A model generated the notes under the pieces. That model was not told the origin of the DNA. It ran no database searches and worked only from the letters and a program-made list of their open reading frames with translations. The position numbers were made by a program, and so were the translations under genes. A stretch of 64,000 nt of DNA from positions 60,001,355 to 60,065,354 of the forward strand of contig NC_016131.3 of the NCBI RefSeq assembly GCF_000005505.3, read 5' to 3'. Origin of the DNA: Brachypodium distachyon (taxonomy: Eukaryota > Streptophyta > Magnoliopsida > Poales > Poaceae). Shown piece by piece: positions 21,020 to 31,121 of this stretch; position 1 is the stretch's first letter, and each line of letters starts with the position of its first letter.

Positions 21020-21619
21020 ATGCGGCCCCCGATCTCCTCCGCCGTTCGTCGCGCGCGTCTGGCCGTCGGTCCCCACGGCCGTGGAAACCCTAGCGGTGGT
21101 CGGGTCACCATCGCGGTGAAGGAGGAAGAAGTCCGGCGCCGCCGGGGAGAGGCACGCATTTGGGTGAGGTGGCCCCGATGCAGCGCTCGCCGAGGAGTGG
21201 TTGGGGACCGCCGCTTCCGCTATTCCTCCACCGGGGAGGGGAGCTCGAGCGGCATCCGCCCCAAGCCGGCGAGTGACTGGCCTACGGCTGGCTCCGCCTC
21301 CTCTTCTTCCTTCTCTGATTCGTCGGTGGAGATAGTCGGGGAGGTGCCGGCGGTTGCGGTTGGGGAGGTGGATGCAGAGGGGGAGGAGGTGGAGGGGGAT
21401 GCGGTGGGGGATGAGGCGGAGGCAGAGGAAGCTGCGGAGGCGGGGTTCGACCCCGAGGACATCACGTGGATATAGGAGGCGTCGAAGCACTCCATCGCCA
21501 ATGACGATGCGCGACGCCTCGCCTTTGAGGAGAGGATCCTCGTGGAGGCCTACAACCTCTTCAACACGGCTCCCCCGCCTCCGGTGCCGGCTATGTCGAC
21601 AAATGACGAACTCCGATGA
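21020..21619 (+). pseudogene. Unrecognised 200-codon frame with one internal stop
   Basis: From ATG 21020 the frame runs 151 codons to TAG (21473-21475). It then stays open in the same frame to TGA at 21617-21619 (EASKHSIANDDARRLAFEER and onward). The N-terminal part is Arg/Gly-rich, the middle is Ser-rich then strongly acidic, and the end is Pro-rich. I do not recognise the family. The 5' flank at about 20755 (GAGCAACTCTAGCAGTTACC) resembles the ends of grass Harbinger-like elements. This could be a transposon-borne or retroposed gene copy broken by a nonsense change. Confidence 0.35.
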
Positions 21620-22635
21620 TCTGCGATGTGAATCGCGAAGAACCAGCCCCCCATTTATATGAACCAGCCCCCTGCTCATTCTCTACACTCTACCTTCCAT
21701 GACGCAGCCCGCAGCCTCCTGTTCTTTGCACCTCCTCTCTTCTGGGTGCCGCCGACCGCCCGCGGCCTTCTCTCCAATGCCTTCATGGCGCAGACCGCTC
21801 GTTTCTGCTTTTCTCCTCGCCTCCTCTATGCGTTTGATGGCGCAGCGCAAACTGCTTGCCTCGTCCTCTCCCCTGACGCGGCAAGCACTCTACTTCCTCT
21901 TCTTCTTTTCCCCATGGCGAGAATGTGGCGGTGGCAATCTAGTGGCACCAGTCGACAATGCAACATTAGTGTCTTCTTAAGGCTCCCCGCATCGGCAATG
22001 ACTCCCGATCTGTCGACGGTGGCTCTCCATCCTGATCATCTCAGCGGACACAATGGGCTTCCAGTTAAATTTCTGAGAATGCCTTTAATAGGCCTGACGT
22101 TTGTCCATCGTTGTGTGCAAGGATTTGAAGGTTCGCTCAAAGATGGAAGCAAAGACAGTGCAAAGGAAGAACAACATTTCTACTGGTTGACCGGAAGTTC
22201 CAGACCAGGAGAGAATGTATCGTCGACCTACGCGGGGGCGCCAGTAAGATACCCTGACCAAATGAACCAGCACTATTTCTAAATCTGCATAAAGCAGTGT
22301 CCCTGGAACTGCACAATGTAATTGGTTCTCCTTGGCATTAATACAACATCATCAAAACTGACCAAGTCTGGCTTACAACAAAAACAGACAGGTGGTCTTC
22401 TTGCGCTCTCACATAATGTTACAGTTTCTCCAAGGCCGAAGCTGTTGCTATATTAAAAAAGCCGCATCAGCACCTTGTGATTTCAAGCCGGAACGTAAAG
22501 CTTCAACGCGGGATGCTGCCAGAAAGTTGTTCTTCAAATTCAGGACTCAGCAGATGCTACATTGCTATTTACTAAATCTCCACTTTCTAGGTAGTAGCCT
22601 CCCCTGTCAGCTCACAGGTGTTCTGTTGGGGACTG
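21620..22635. other. No recognisable gene
   Basis: A 207-codon open frame on the plus strand (to 22282) starts at a TTG, has no conserved motif and has mixed base use. I do not support it as a gene. The region lies downstream (3') of the exchanger gene on the minus strand and may include its 3' UTR. Confidence 0.4.
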
Positions 22636-25600
22636 TCACTTGTTGTCACCTGATTTAGGTCAATCATGTACATGGTCAGTGGATGCAGTTAAAAAAATTC
22701 ACTTAATCTAGATCCAAGACATTAAAAAATATAAATCTGTTATTTCAGCCATTTTCTTATGGTATTGGAAATCTTCATTGAGTTGGTGTTACAGATAGCA
22801 TCAGTTACGAGAGTGCATAGAAAGTTCAAAGATGATGAATATACATAACCATATGCAGGGCGCATATCAACTTAAAATTGCGGCCATTAAGTATGTCTCT
22901 TCATGACAAGGAAATAAGCATAGAAACACCGGTCACCCACATTTTCTCGGTGTCCAGAATAGTTTTAAGCAATCAATATGATTTTGCTCCAATTTACTGT
23001 TTACTAAGCCCTTATATTCAAGCACCAGGTAAACCAAAAAATTAGCGTTGAGATAATGGATGTTAAACAATAAACAAAATACTTACTTGATTTGGGATCA
23101 ACATGCACAAAGAAGCTTGCAGCGACTATGAGATAGCATAAGATGAGCATCAGGCCTTTAAAATAGTTCGATGTGCCTTCCTGTAAAAAGCACGCACTAA
23201 ATGTGAAGAGGTGATCTTCCTATGGACTTTAAAGCAAGTCATTGCAATTGAATAAACTATACAGCACATTACAAATGCTCGTTCTGTACCTGTAGCATAA
23301 AGGCCACCACAAGTACTGTTATAAAAAGAGTTGCCGTCTCAAACAGTTGAAAGTTCAAGTCCATTTCTTCCCCCATCATCCAGCCAATTACCACACAGAA
23401 CGGAATCTGCAAGTCATGTAAAAAGATGTTGGCTGCAATGGTTTAACATCGATTTTTTTAGAACGTACAGGAGGTCAGGAGGACAGTTTTACCACAAACA
23501 TAGATATTTGCGTTGATGACCCAATGGCAACTCCCAACGTAATGTCCTGGTGGTATGGAAGAGATTAAACAATGAAAAGAAAACACAAAACTAAGTTGCA
23601 AAAAGGTTTGAAAGGAGGGAATACTTACAAGTTTGTTTTTCATGGCAAACATAATGGCACTTGCATGCTCAGCAGCATTCCCCACAATAGGAAGCAGAAT
23701 AACACTAATAAAGGCTAGTGGCATGTTTAATGATTCAGAAGCCCCCTGTCATGACATATTAAAGATGCAACGTTCATTACTAAAAAAGAGATGCACAGTT
23801 CAAGAAGGAGAAAATGCATATAAGTAAAATGATTAAATATCAAGGAACCCCTATAATTGGGTGCCAAGCATCCGAAAACCAAAAAAACAATGACATGGCT
23901 AGCCGTCCTGAACCGGCCCGATTAGGACCATATGTCCTTTTCTTTCTACCACTGACAGGCAGGCCCACCATGTCAGCTTTGTCTTCTCCAAGAGGCCAGG
24001 TTGCAGTCGTAGATCGCCGTGTTCCGTTCGTGTTCCCCCGGCTGGACAGCGTCATCAGTGTTGGGCCAGCCGGTCTCCAAGACTGCAAGATTGATGTTCC
24101 TGTACCCGACCTTGCCCACGGCCACGCAGGCATCGAGCATTTGGTCGAGCAGGTTGGTGTACGTGAGCCTTGACACAGCGTCAAGGTGGTGGCTGCCGGA
24201 TTTCCCCTGGAACAGCGCGTAGTCCAGCAAGATGGCTGGTTGCACGCCTAGGCGAAGTAAGGGTAGGCATTGACGAAGTAGGAGGACATCGTCTAGTTCA
24301 AAACTCGAGCAGCGGGCGCATCACGGGCTCCGCGCTGTCCTCCCGGAAAACACCAGAGGAAGGCAGTAGGGCCAAGAGCGCATGCATGGGGTGTCGAGCT
24401 CACCCGCCTGATAGAGTGACTGACCCTTGGAGAAAACAAAGATGACATGGCAGACCTGCTTGTCAGTGGCAGAAAGAAAAGGACATGTGGTCCGAACCGG
24501 GCCGGTTCAAGTCAGATCTGGTCAGCTAGCCATGTTGTCGGTTTCTTTTGCCACGTCGACTCTGATGGGTGTGGGACCAACTGGTAAGATTTGCTGTCAA
24601 CCAGCTCCAATCTCACCATTTGGGTTTTACATACTAATTAGCAGTGGGGTTGTGGTAATGTGAAAAAAACTAAATGTTGTCATTTCTGATGCTTAGCGCC
24701 CAATTCGGAGTTCCTTGCTATTTACTACTCCCTCCGTCGTGGAGCCAAACCGAAGGAAGAGCAAAAGGGCGAGGCCAAATATTACATGTATCTAGACACT
24801 TTTTAGGAATAGATACATCCATATTTGGACAAATTTGAGACAAGAATTATGGGACGGAGGGAGTACTCAAGTAAAACAGATATAGTATGTGCCTATGTGG
24901 TATCCTGCTGTCCTGGCTAAATATGATTCTACACAGGCAATGCGTGATTGAGAGAGAGGAAGATCAAGTGCAATGGGAAGAAAGCACTACATAATCATCA
25001 ATGAACTCTTCGTTACCTGTATGGCATCTACCAGGTATCCAGAGAGAATTGAAATCCAAATGGTCAGGACAAAAAGCCAGGAAATAGCTTCCCCCTGTGT
25101 TATTTCCTTCTCATCCTCCTCATCCTCAGTGGCTTCTTCTTCCTGCGATGGCAAGTATGAAATTATGATGTTGAAGGAACCATGCATATGATGCCAACAT
25201 AAAAACATACTCCCTCCGTCCCATATTAAGTGACGAAATATTACATGTATCTAGATGCTTTTGGGTAAAGATAAAATTCACATTTTGGGCAAATTTGAGT
25301 CACTTAATATGGGACGGAGGGAGTATAAGAAATGGCTATCTATATTTTATGTGGTCTGTTTTGACAGATACTTGTTATAGTTACATGGAGCTCTGCGTGA
25401 ATCCAGAAATAGCAAATGATCACATGTGCCTGAACTGTTCAAGAAATGTAGTGAAGTGACACATACAGGAAGACAGAAGGATAGCCAAGCATTTGTTTTT
25501 CTATGTGGACATTCAAAGAAAGGGTAAAGATGTACGCCCTCTGATCCATAATAAGTGTCGGGGATTTAGTACAAAGTTGTACCACTTATTATGGATCGGA

Positions 25601-26987
25601 GGGAGTACTAGACAAGAACTAAATAAGTTAAACGCACAAAGAGCGTATCAGCCATACTACATGCAAACTCTGCAGCTTGACGATCTTAAGTCAGTCAATC
25701 TAGAAGAAGGAATTTACACTGATAACTGTAATAAGTTGGATGCATGATTGAAGTGATCAGAGTCAATCAATGTTATCTCCTTATGCATACAGGTTTCGCT
25801 TTCAGTTTTCGAGGTTTGCATAAATTAGCTTTCAGCGACTTACTTCACCAATTGGGCTGTACAGACTGCGCTGGCTCTTTAGTTGAAAAAACAGATAGCT
25901 AGCATAGGCCACAAGCATGATGCAGCTACTAAACCTTGAAAGAGAAACTTCGGATTTTCCATAGTGTGCTTCCGAATGTGTAAAATGAAGCACTGCTGGA
26001 AACATGAGACCCAAGACAGCCATCAATAACAATCCTGAGTTGACAACAGCTGATGCCTACATTGATGAATACAAGTAAATACTCAATAGAGATCAAAAGT
26101 GTTGATTATAATGGGAAGTATATTGATCCTTTGTTCACCTTATTAAAGACCTGGTCTCTATTAGGATGGGCAAGCCCACCAGCAAAGAAAGCACATCCAA
26201 GCACTAATAGCATGTTTGATAAGATAGATCCTAGTAGTGACTGCTGGACGACACGAATCATTCCATTTTTAAGCGCGTATATCGAGATAATCATCTCTGT
26301 CGCATTCCCAAAAGTAGCATTCAGAAGCCCACCCACTGCATTTGGAAGAAGTCGAACTTGACTGAGACGGTGAAGCCAAGATCTTGAATTGGAAAACGAT
26401 GATAACAGAAATGAAAACACATACTTGTTGGGCCAGTGTAGCAAGCAAGTTGCCTGTACAAGACAAGGGCAGCATCCGTCAGACAATTATAGCAATAACA
26501 AACTGGAGATTCAAAGTCAATTGACTGGCACTTACTCAGTTGCATATCCCAATCTCTCGGCCAATGGTGTGATGCCGATTAAGCTGAAAAGGAAAACCCA
26601 TCCTTGCTGTGAAGCATTTAAAGGAAGCAACCGGCATTAATAAGTCAGTCTCGCTATCATACTGCATCAACTGTGACGAACGCTGCAAACAAATTTAGAA
26701 GGGTGATCAGGAGTATTCCTTACGTGCTTCCCGGAGAGATAGTGGAGTGCGATGGCGAGGGGGCCAAAGGGCAGGAGCACATTGATCTTGGCCTGGAAGA
26801 TGACGATGCGCACGCTCCGGAGCGCCCTCCGCCACTTGCTCCGGGGCGTGAGCGACTCCGCGACCGCCGCGAGCGAGCCGATGTGCTCGAAGTCGAGCGC
26901 CTGCATCTTCCTGACCGGCGGCGCCGTGCCGGCCACCATCCCCTCCTCGTCGAACCCTAGCCCAGCCTTCTCCGCCGCCCCCATCAT
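22636..26987 (-). CDS. Vacuolar cation/proton exchanger (CAX family)
   Basis: Ten exons read with continuous phase: 26724-26987, 26536-26606, 26425-26453, 26139-26335, 25844-26056, 25017-25142, 23629-23745, 23493-23546, 23290-23406, 23087-23180. A tentative last exon is 22636-22649 (ending SSDNK), giving about 431 residues. The protein has a soluble N-terminus, eleven or so membrane helices and an acidic loop ([13 protein letters not shown], about 259-271) between the two halves. Both exchanger repeats are present: GNATEMIIS (about 131-139) and [13 protein letters not shown] (about 321-333), whose Asn/Glu residues line the ion path. CAX proteins exchange cytosolic Ca2+ or other divalent cations for vacuolar H+ at the tonoplast. 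The start codon is the first of two adjacent ATGs. The last exon is the weak point, since its acceptor lacks a strong pyrimidine tract. A MULE-like element and several MITEs sit in the introns. Confidence 0.93.
23891..24539. mobile_element. Pack-MULE-like element in a CAX intron
   Basis: Terminal inverted repeats of about 100-114 bp lie at 23891-23992 and 24426-24539. They share CATGGCTAGC, GAACCGGCCCG, ATGTCCTTTTCTTTCT, CCACTGACA and TTCTCCAAG in inverted order. The inner 430 bp is a fragment of a host glucanase gene. Long TIRs around a host gene piece, with no transposase, is the pattern of Pack-MULEs. I could not find a clear 9-bp target duplication, and the outermost ends may extend slightly further. 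Confidence 0.65.
23993..24412 (-). pseudogene. GH17 beta-1,3-glucanase fragment inside the MULE-like element
   Basis: On the minus strand one frame reads [14 protein letters not shown] and stops. The next reads [13 protein letters not shown] then a stop. A third, after a frameshift, reads [34 protein letters not shown] and [14 protein letters not shown]. These are the middle and nucleophile-side blocks of a GH17 enzyme in the right order. Two stops and at least one frameshift make it non-functional. It belongs to a different GH17 subgroup from the gene at 7949-9412, so it was not copied from that neighbour. Confidence 0.8.
24728..24863. mobile_element. Stowaway MITE
   Basis: Ends CTCCCTCCGTC and GACGGAGGGAG flanked by TA on both sides, 136 bp. 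The inner right part has TGTATCTAGACACTTTTTAG and ATACATCCATATTTGG, which recur in the elements at 47008 and 57079. The left interior (about 24738-24775) is unlike the usual family sequence. Lies in a CAX intron. Confidence 0.85.
25210..25323. mobile_element. Stowaway MITE
   Basis: Ends CTCCCTCCGTCCCATATTAA and its inverse, flanked by TA, 114 bp, in a CAX intron. It is closely related to the element at 57079-57191 in the CLASRP-like gene (same AGTGACGAAATATTACAT and TCTAGATGCTTTT blocks). Confidence 0.9.
25535..25605. mobile_element. Short Stowaway MITE
   Basis: A 71-bp element with ends CGCCCTCTGATCCATAATAA and TTATTATGGATCGGAGGGAG, flanked by TA. It would fold into a near-complete hairpin. 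Lies in a CAX intron. Confidence 0.75.
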
Positions 26988-28200
26988 CTGCTCAAATCAA
27001 AACCAAAGCAATCCAAATCAAATCAAAGAACCGCTACCGACCCGTGCAAGCCCCAACCCCTGACATCGCACGAATCCTACCTCTCCCGCGCAACAAAGGC
27101 GGACGGATCAAAGAAGAGCGCTGGACGAACGAGGGGGAATGGGCGTAGGAAGGATTGGGGGCCGGATTTGGATGCTTGCATTCGAATCAACAAGTCCCCC
27201 CCTCTTGGTTCGTTTCGCTTAAAATCCTTTTCTTTTACTTCCGCTGGTTTTTGTTGCGCGATGCGACTGGCACGGCACGGCCGGGGACGAAGCTGCCTGC
27301 CTGCTTCGTATGCTTCCTTCCTTCCACATGGAATCCGGCGTACGCCTGGCACATGGGGCCGGATAATCATGGCGCCCACATGTCATAGACAGGAGATGTC
27401 TTCGCGGGTAGTGGTCGGAAGAAGTGGCCACCTGCACTGCATTGCATACCCCGTATGGTCCCACCGGATCCCCCGGTGGAAGGATGGTGGGGTCCGCGTG
27501 GTGGGTACCTGTGGAGTTAAACGGGACCAGCAGGTGAGGAAAGGTATTCATTTTTTGCGCTGCTGTGACTGATGATTAGATCTGATCAGTCCGGGTTAGC
27601 TGCACTTGCATAGCAACGGTGCGCACAGTGCACACTGACTGACTACCCACTAACACGGTGCCCACGAATGTAAAGTCGACAGTTTGATTAAAAAGGATTT
27701 TTGCTCCAAGTCAAGCCATGAGTAAAGAGTATATATATATACTCCGTACATTAATTTATAGTTTATTTCAATATTTACTCTCTAATTATGACCGTTTTGC
27801 CGCATCTATGTTGTTTAAAAAAAACTCGATGCTTTTAAGCCTCCTTGATCTGTACGAAGAGTGAAAGAAATACAGTACAATAGAAAGTTTTCCTTTGGTC
27901 ATACATGCATATCCGAACCTTCTTCTTTTTTCCTTTACATGAGAAACAAGACAAGAGTTTTTGGTAACGTAATAACATTATAAATTTAGTTTCTTACGTA
28001 ACCATGCTTATTAAAACTCATGTGTTTTCTTGTTCTTCAAAAACAAACCGTCCAAGACTACAAGTTTTCTGTGTTTCTCCAATCCTACTCTTATTTGCAC
28101 ATGCATTCCTATTTTGTTCCGTGTGTTTTTCTATTGATGTGTTTTTAAATCGAACCAAATAGGCATTTACTATTTATTACCAATAGGCTTCGCGTCTCTC
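26988..28200. other. Upstream region of the CAX gene, no other gene seen
   Basis: This spacer should hold the CAX 5' UTR and promoter. The short open frames overlap each other on both strands and lack conserved motifs. A TA dinucleotide run lies near 27731-27742. Confidence 0.5.
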
Positions 28201-29460
28201 CGGTCCCCCCCCCCCTCCAGGTGACGTGGGAGGCGAACCATAGCTCACCGCTGCCAACCATTTCTCCCTCCCTTCTCTCCCCTCGATGCCCCCTGAGGTG
28301 GTCGTCGGGCTTCGGCGGGGGCTGCCGGTGAAGGAGGCAGCGGGGTTTCCCTGTTGGCGTCGGGTGACTGCGTTCGACCGCCGGATTGGAGGGTGTCTAG
28401 CGGCGCTTGCCCTCCCTTCCTCTAGCTAGCGGGCGGCCTCTTGGGCTCGCCCCCGTGGATCTGGCCGGCCTTCCGAGCGCAACGACGGCCGGGGCCTACT
28501 GCTCGCCCCGCCGGATTTGCGGGAGCCGGCTCTCTGGCATGAGCCTCTTTTGCTCTACTCATCTCCTCTATGCTGCCTGGGGCACCATTGCTCATGATTC
28601 GAGTGGAGTGCCCGTTGTCGGGGTTGGGTCCCCGTCATGCCGGATGGATTTTGCAGTTCAGATATGGTCGGTTTGGATGTGGGAATGGGCGGATGGCTTC
28701 GTCAGCTGCTCTTGGTGGTCGATGGTCAGTTGTCACCTCTATACTGCCCCATGCCCCTCTTCTCTGCTTGCTTCCTTGTGGCTCCTTGGAGTTTCCGGTT
28801 GGCAGACATAAAGTTGTGGCTTTTGGGGTGGAGGCTGCAGATGTGGTGAAAACTCTGCCTGATTTGTCAGTGCAGACGGCGGCGGCACCTTACCGTCGCA
28901 CCCTTCCTGAAGGCGTCGTTGTGTTTTCTGCCCTCCTTGAACGCTTTGTTCTCTCTGGTGAAAACCTAGATCCTCGGACGATGTCGATGTTCCTCGTCGT
29001 TTTCTTGTTGAACGCGCCATTTTGGAGAGTTTGGTCCTTCTTCTCGTGTCGAGTGCCTAGTCGTGCCACCATTCTTGGTCGGTCCGCCCGTCTCCGGTGT
29101 GGGTTGCCTTGGTGGGGTGGGATGTCTCTTCTTGTCCCACCATCTCGTGTTGTTCATCCGCCGATGGTCCTTCCTGTCTGACTTTGACCTGCGCTAGGTT
29201 GTGGGTTCTACCTCTTGCTCTCTTTGTTGTCGCTGACCTCGTTCGACGTCTCCCGGCGCACATTTGGACGGTGTGTATCCTGGTCTCGGTGACCGCTCTC
29301 GAACCTGGGGTGATTTCGACGCCGGTGTCTTGCTGCGGGGTCTACCGGTGGTTTCTTCCTTGCCATTGGCCGACTTCGTTTCTGTTCGGGCACAATTGGA
29401 GTCGTCTGTGAGGTGGGTGGATGGAGTTTGGTGCTTTATTAATTTAAAACCGCGCTCATA
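28201..29460. repeat. Probable decayed retroelement or gene-like repeat
   Basis: A GC-rich block begins with a C run at about 28206 and ends with TTTGGTGCTTTATTAATTTA near 29430-29450, close to a TCTAAATATTTTATT tail. That end resembles 3' ends of non-LTR elements in grasses. All open frames are short, overlapping and without recognisable reverse transcriptase or gag motifs. The assignment is by resemblance of the ends only. Confidence 0.35.
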
Positions 29461-29504
29461 GAGCCTTTTGTCTAAATATTTTATTACCAATTTATTACCA
29501 ATTA

Positions 29505-29683
29505 CTCGCTCCGTCCAACAAAGGATGTTTCAACTTTGATCAAATTTGAATGCATTTATAAACTAAGTTATGTCTAGATACATCCAAATTTTGATCAAAT
29601 TTGAATGAATTTATAAACTAAGTCATGTTTAGATACATCTAAATTTTGACAAACTTGAGACATCTTTTATTGGACGGAGGAAG
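29505..29683. mobile_element. Stowaway MITE with an internal tandem duplication
   Basis: Ends CTCGCTCCGTCC and GGACGGAGGAAG flanked by TA. A block of about 55-60 bp (GATCAAATTTGAATG through TAGATACATC) occurs twice in tandem, which makes the element 179 bp rather than the roughly 115 bp of its relatives here. Confidence 0.8.
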
Positions 29684-30283
29684 TACTATTTTATTTCTTC
29701 ATCCAGACCCCGTGGCAAGATGTTTTAATGAGGCTAAAACCTTTCACTAGTAGGATATAGAAAAAGAAAGAAATAAACTCTTATTTTACACTAGATCTAG
29801 CAAATTAGCAATACCAACCTGTCATATATGTCGATACTTAAAAGAATGAAAAGCAAAGCCCCTGCAAGAAAATTAGTACCGAAGAAAAAGTTGAAGTGCA
29901 CCTAAAAATTCTTGGCTGTCACACATAGGATAGGTCAAACTTAAAAGAAAAATTGACGACCACAAAGTGAGATAAAAGCATTTGCGAATCGATTCCAATG
30001 TGAGCGTCTGTGCATATGGCGCGTGCGTGGTTCTGTGTGCACACTTGTACGTCTCCTTTTGTTATCGAAAATAAAAGTATTTGAGGACAGTTAGTGGCTC
30101 GTCGATTTGATTAGCTATATCATGAGCAGGAGGAACATGGGGATGCACATGATTGGGAGGAGAATCTACCTGATGCTGTGAGTGGCAGTTCATGATACGA
30201 AGCACTACTCGTACTAACAAGAATATAGTACTCCAGTAGATCCGGACAGGCAGAGTCTGATCAGCTGCTGCATCTACATGCAA
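29684..30283. other. Intergenic, no gene seen
   Basis: AT-rich spacer downstream of the metallophosphoesterase gene. I found no coding exon, RNA gene or paired repeat ends that I can support. Confidence 0.5.
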
Positions 30284-30284
30284 A

Positions 30285-30400
30285 CAATGGCCAAGTGGTT
30301 AACACATGTGGCCTCCCAAATGAGGATTTCCGTGGCTGGCTTGATTTCCCTTATTAGGAGAAAAGTTGCTCGTATTCGTATCTTTTTATCATCAGCATAG
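30285..30400 (+). mobile_element. Candidate tRNA-derived SINE
   Basis: TGGCCAAGTGGTTAACAC matches an RNA polymerase III A box (TRGCNNAGTGG). About 40 bp downstream, GGCTTGATTTCCC resembles a B box (GGTTCGANTCC) with two changes. The spacing is right for a tRNA-derived SINE head. No poly(A) or clear target duplication was found. It is not a functional tRNA gene because a cloverleaf cannot be closed. Confidence 0.4.
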
Positions 30401-30560
30401 CACGCTGAGGATCGACCTTTTCTCCGTTACGACGGATGTCATCTATTCGCCCGGCATGTTCTAAATTACTGCTTGCGATCGGAGGGAGTAGTTTTCATCG
30501 CCAAATATGCTTAACAGCCATGCAGGCATGAGTTGCTATACATGATGCGTATTACTCTAA

Positions 30561-30873
30561 GGTAGTGTTTGGTTGAGATCATGAAATAAAATGTAGTGGA
30601 ATGATTTCAAAAGCTGAGATGATTTCTCTATTTGGGATTTAGAACACAGAGAAGTAGAGTGAAACCACATGGTTCCTCAAAAGGAAATATTACCTTAATA
30701 TGCCTAACCATCTCATTCCTCCAAAATATAGAAATGAGTTGGTTCCAAGTGGAACCAGCGATTTAAGCGTTTGGTTCTTAGGACATTGAAAAGTGAAACC
30801 ATTCCATTATATTCCATTCCTATAGAATAGAACCGTTCCATTCCATTCCACCTGACTCTAACCAAACACTACC
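30561..30873. mobile_element. Tourist-like MITE
   Basis: Inverted ends GGTAGTGTTTGGTT and AACCAAACACTACC are perfect over 14 bp and are flanked by TAA on both sides. The TAA target duplication marks a PIF/Harbinger-type (Tourist) MITE. It is 313 bp and has a GGAATGG-rich subterminal region. It lies a short way downstream of the metallophosphoesterase stop codon. Confidence 0.85.
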
Positions 30874-31121
30874 TAAGTGACATGGAATGCACAAGAGATA
30901 ACTACCATTCGAGATGGCATCACACAAATAATTGCTCTAGCAGACAGAAACGAAGAAAGGTTCCTTGTTGAACGACATACTCAGAAGGATAAGTTATTTG
31001 ATGCATTAACCAAAGCAACACTTCTGTTAGCTGCCTCATTTAGAGTTCGCGGGAGCTGATCCAATGGGATCCATTACTCTACAGAATTACTGAGATAGAG
31101 AGCTAGAGTTTCAAAAACTAT

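Noticed and set aside
30877..31059. 60-codon plus-strand frame downstream of the metallophosphoesterase gene
   Set aside because: It reads protein-like (DGITQIIALADRNEERF) but starts beside a MITE, has no supporting exons and overlaps the expected 3' UTR; I could not tie it to a family.
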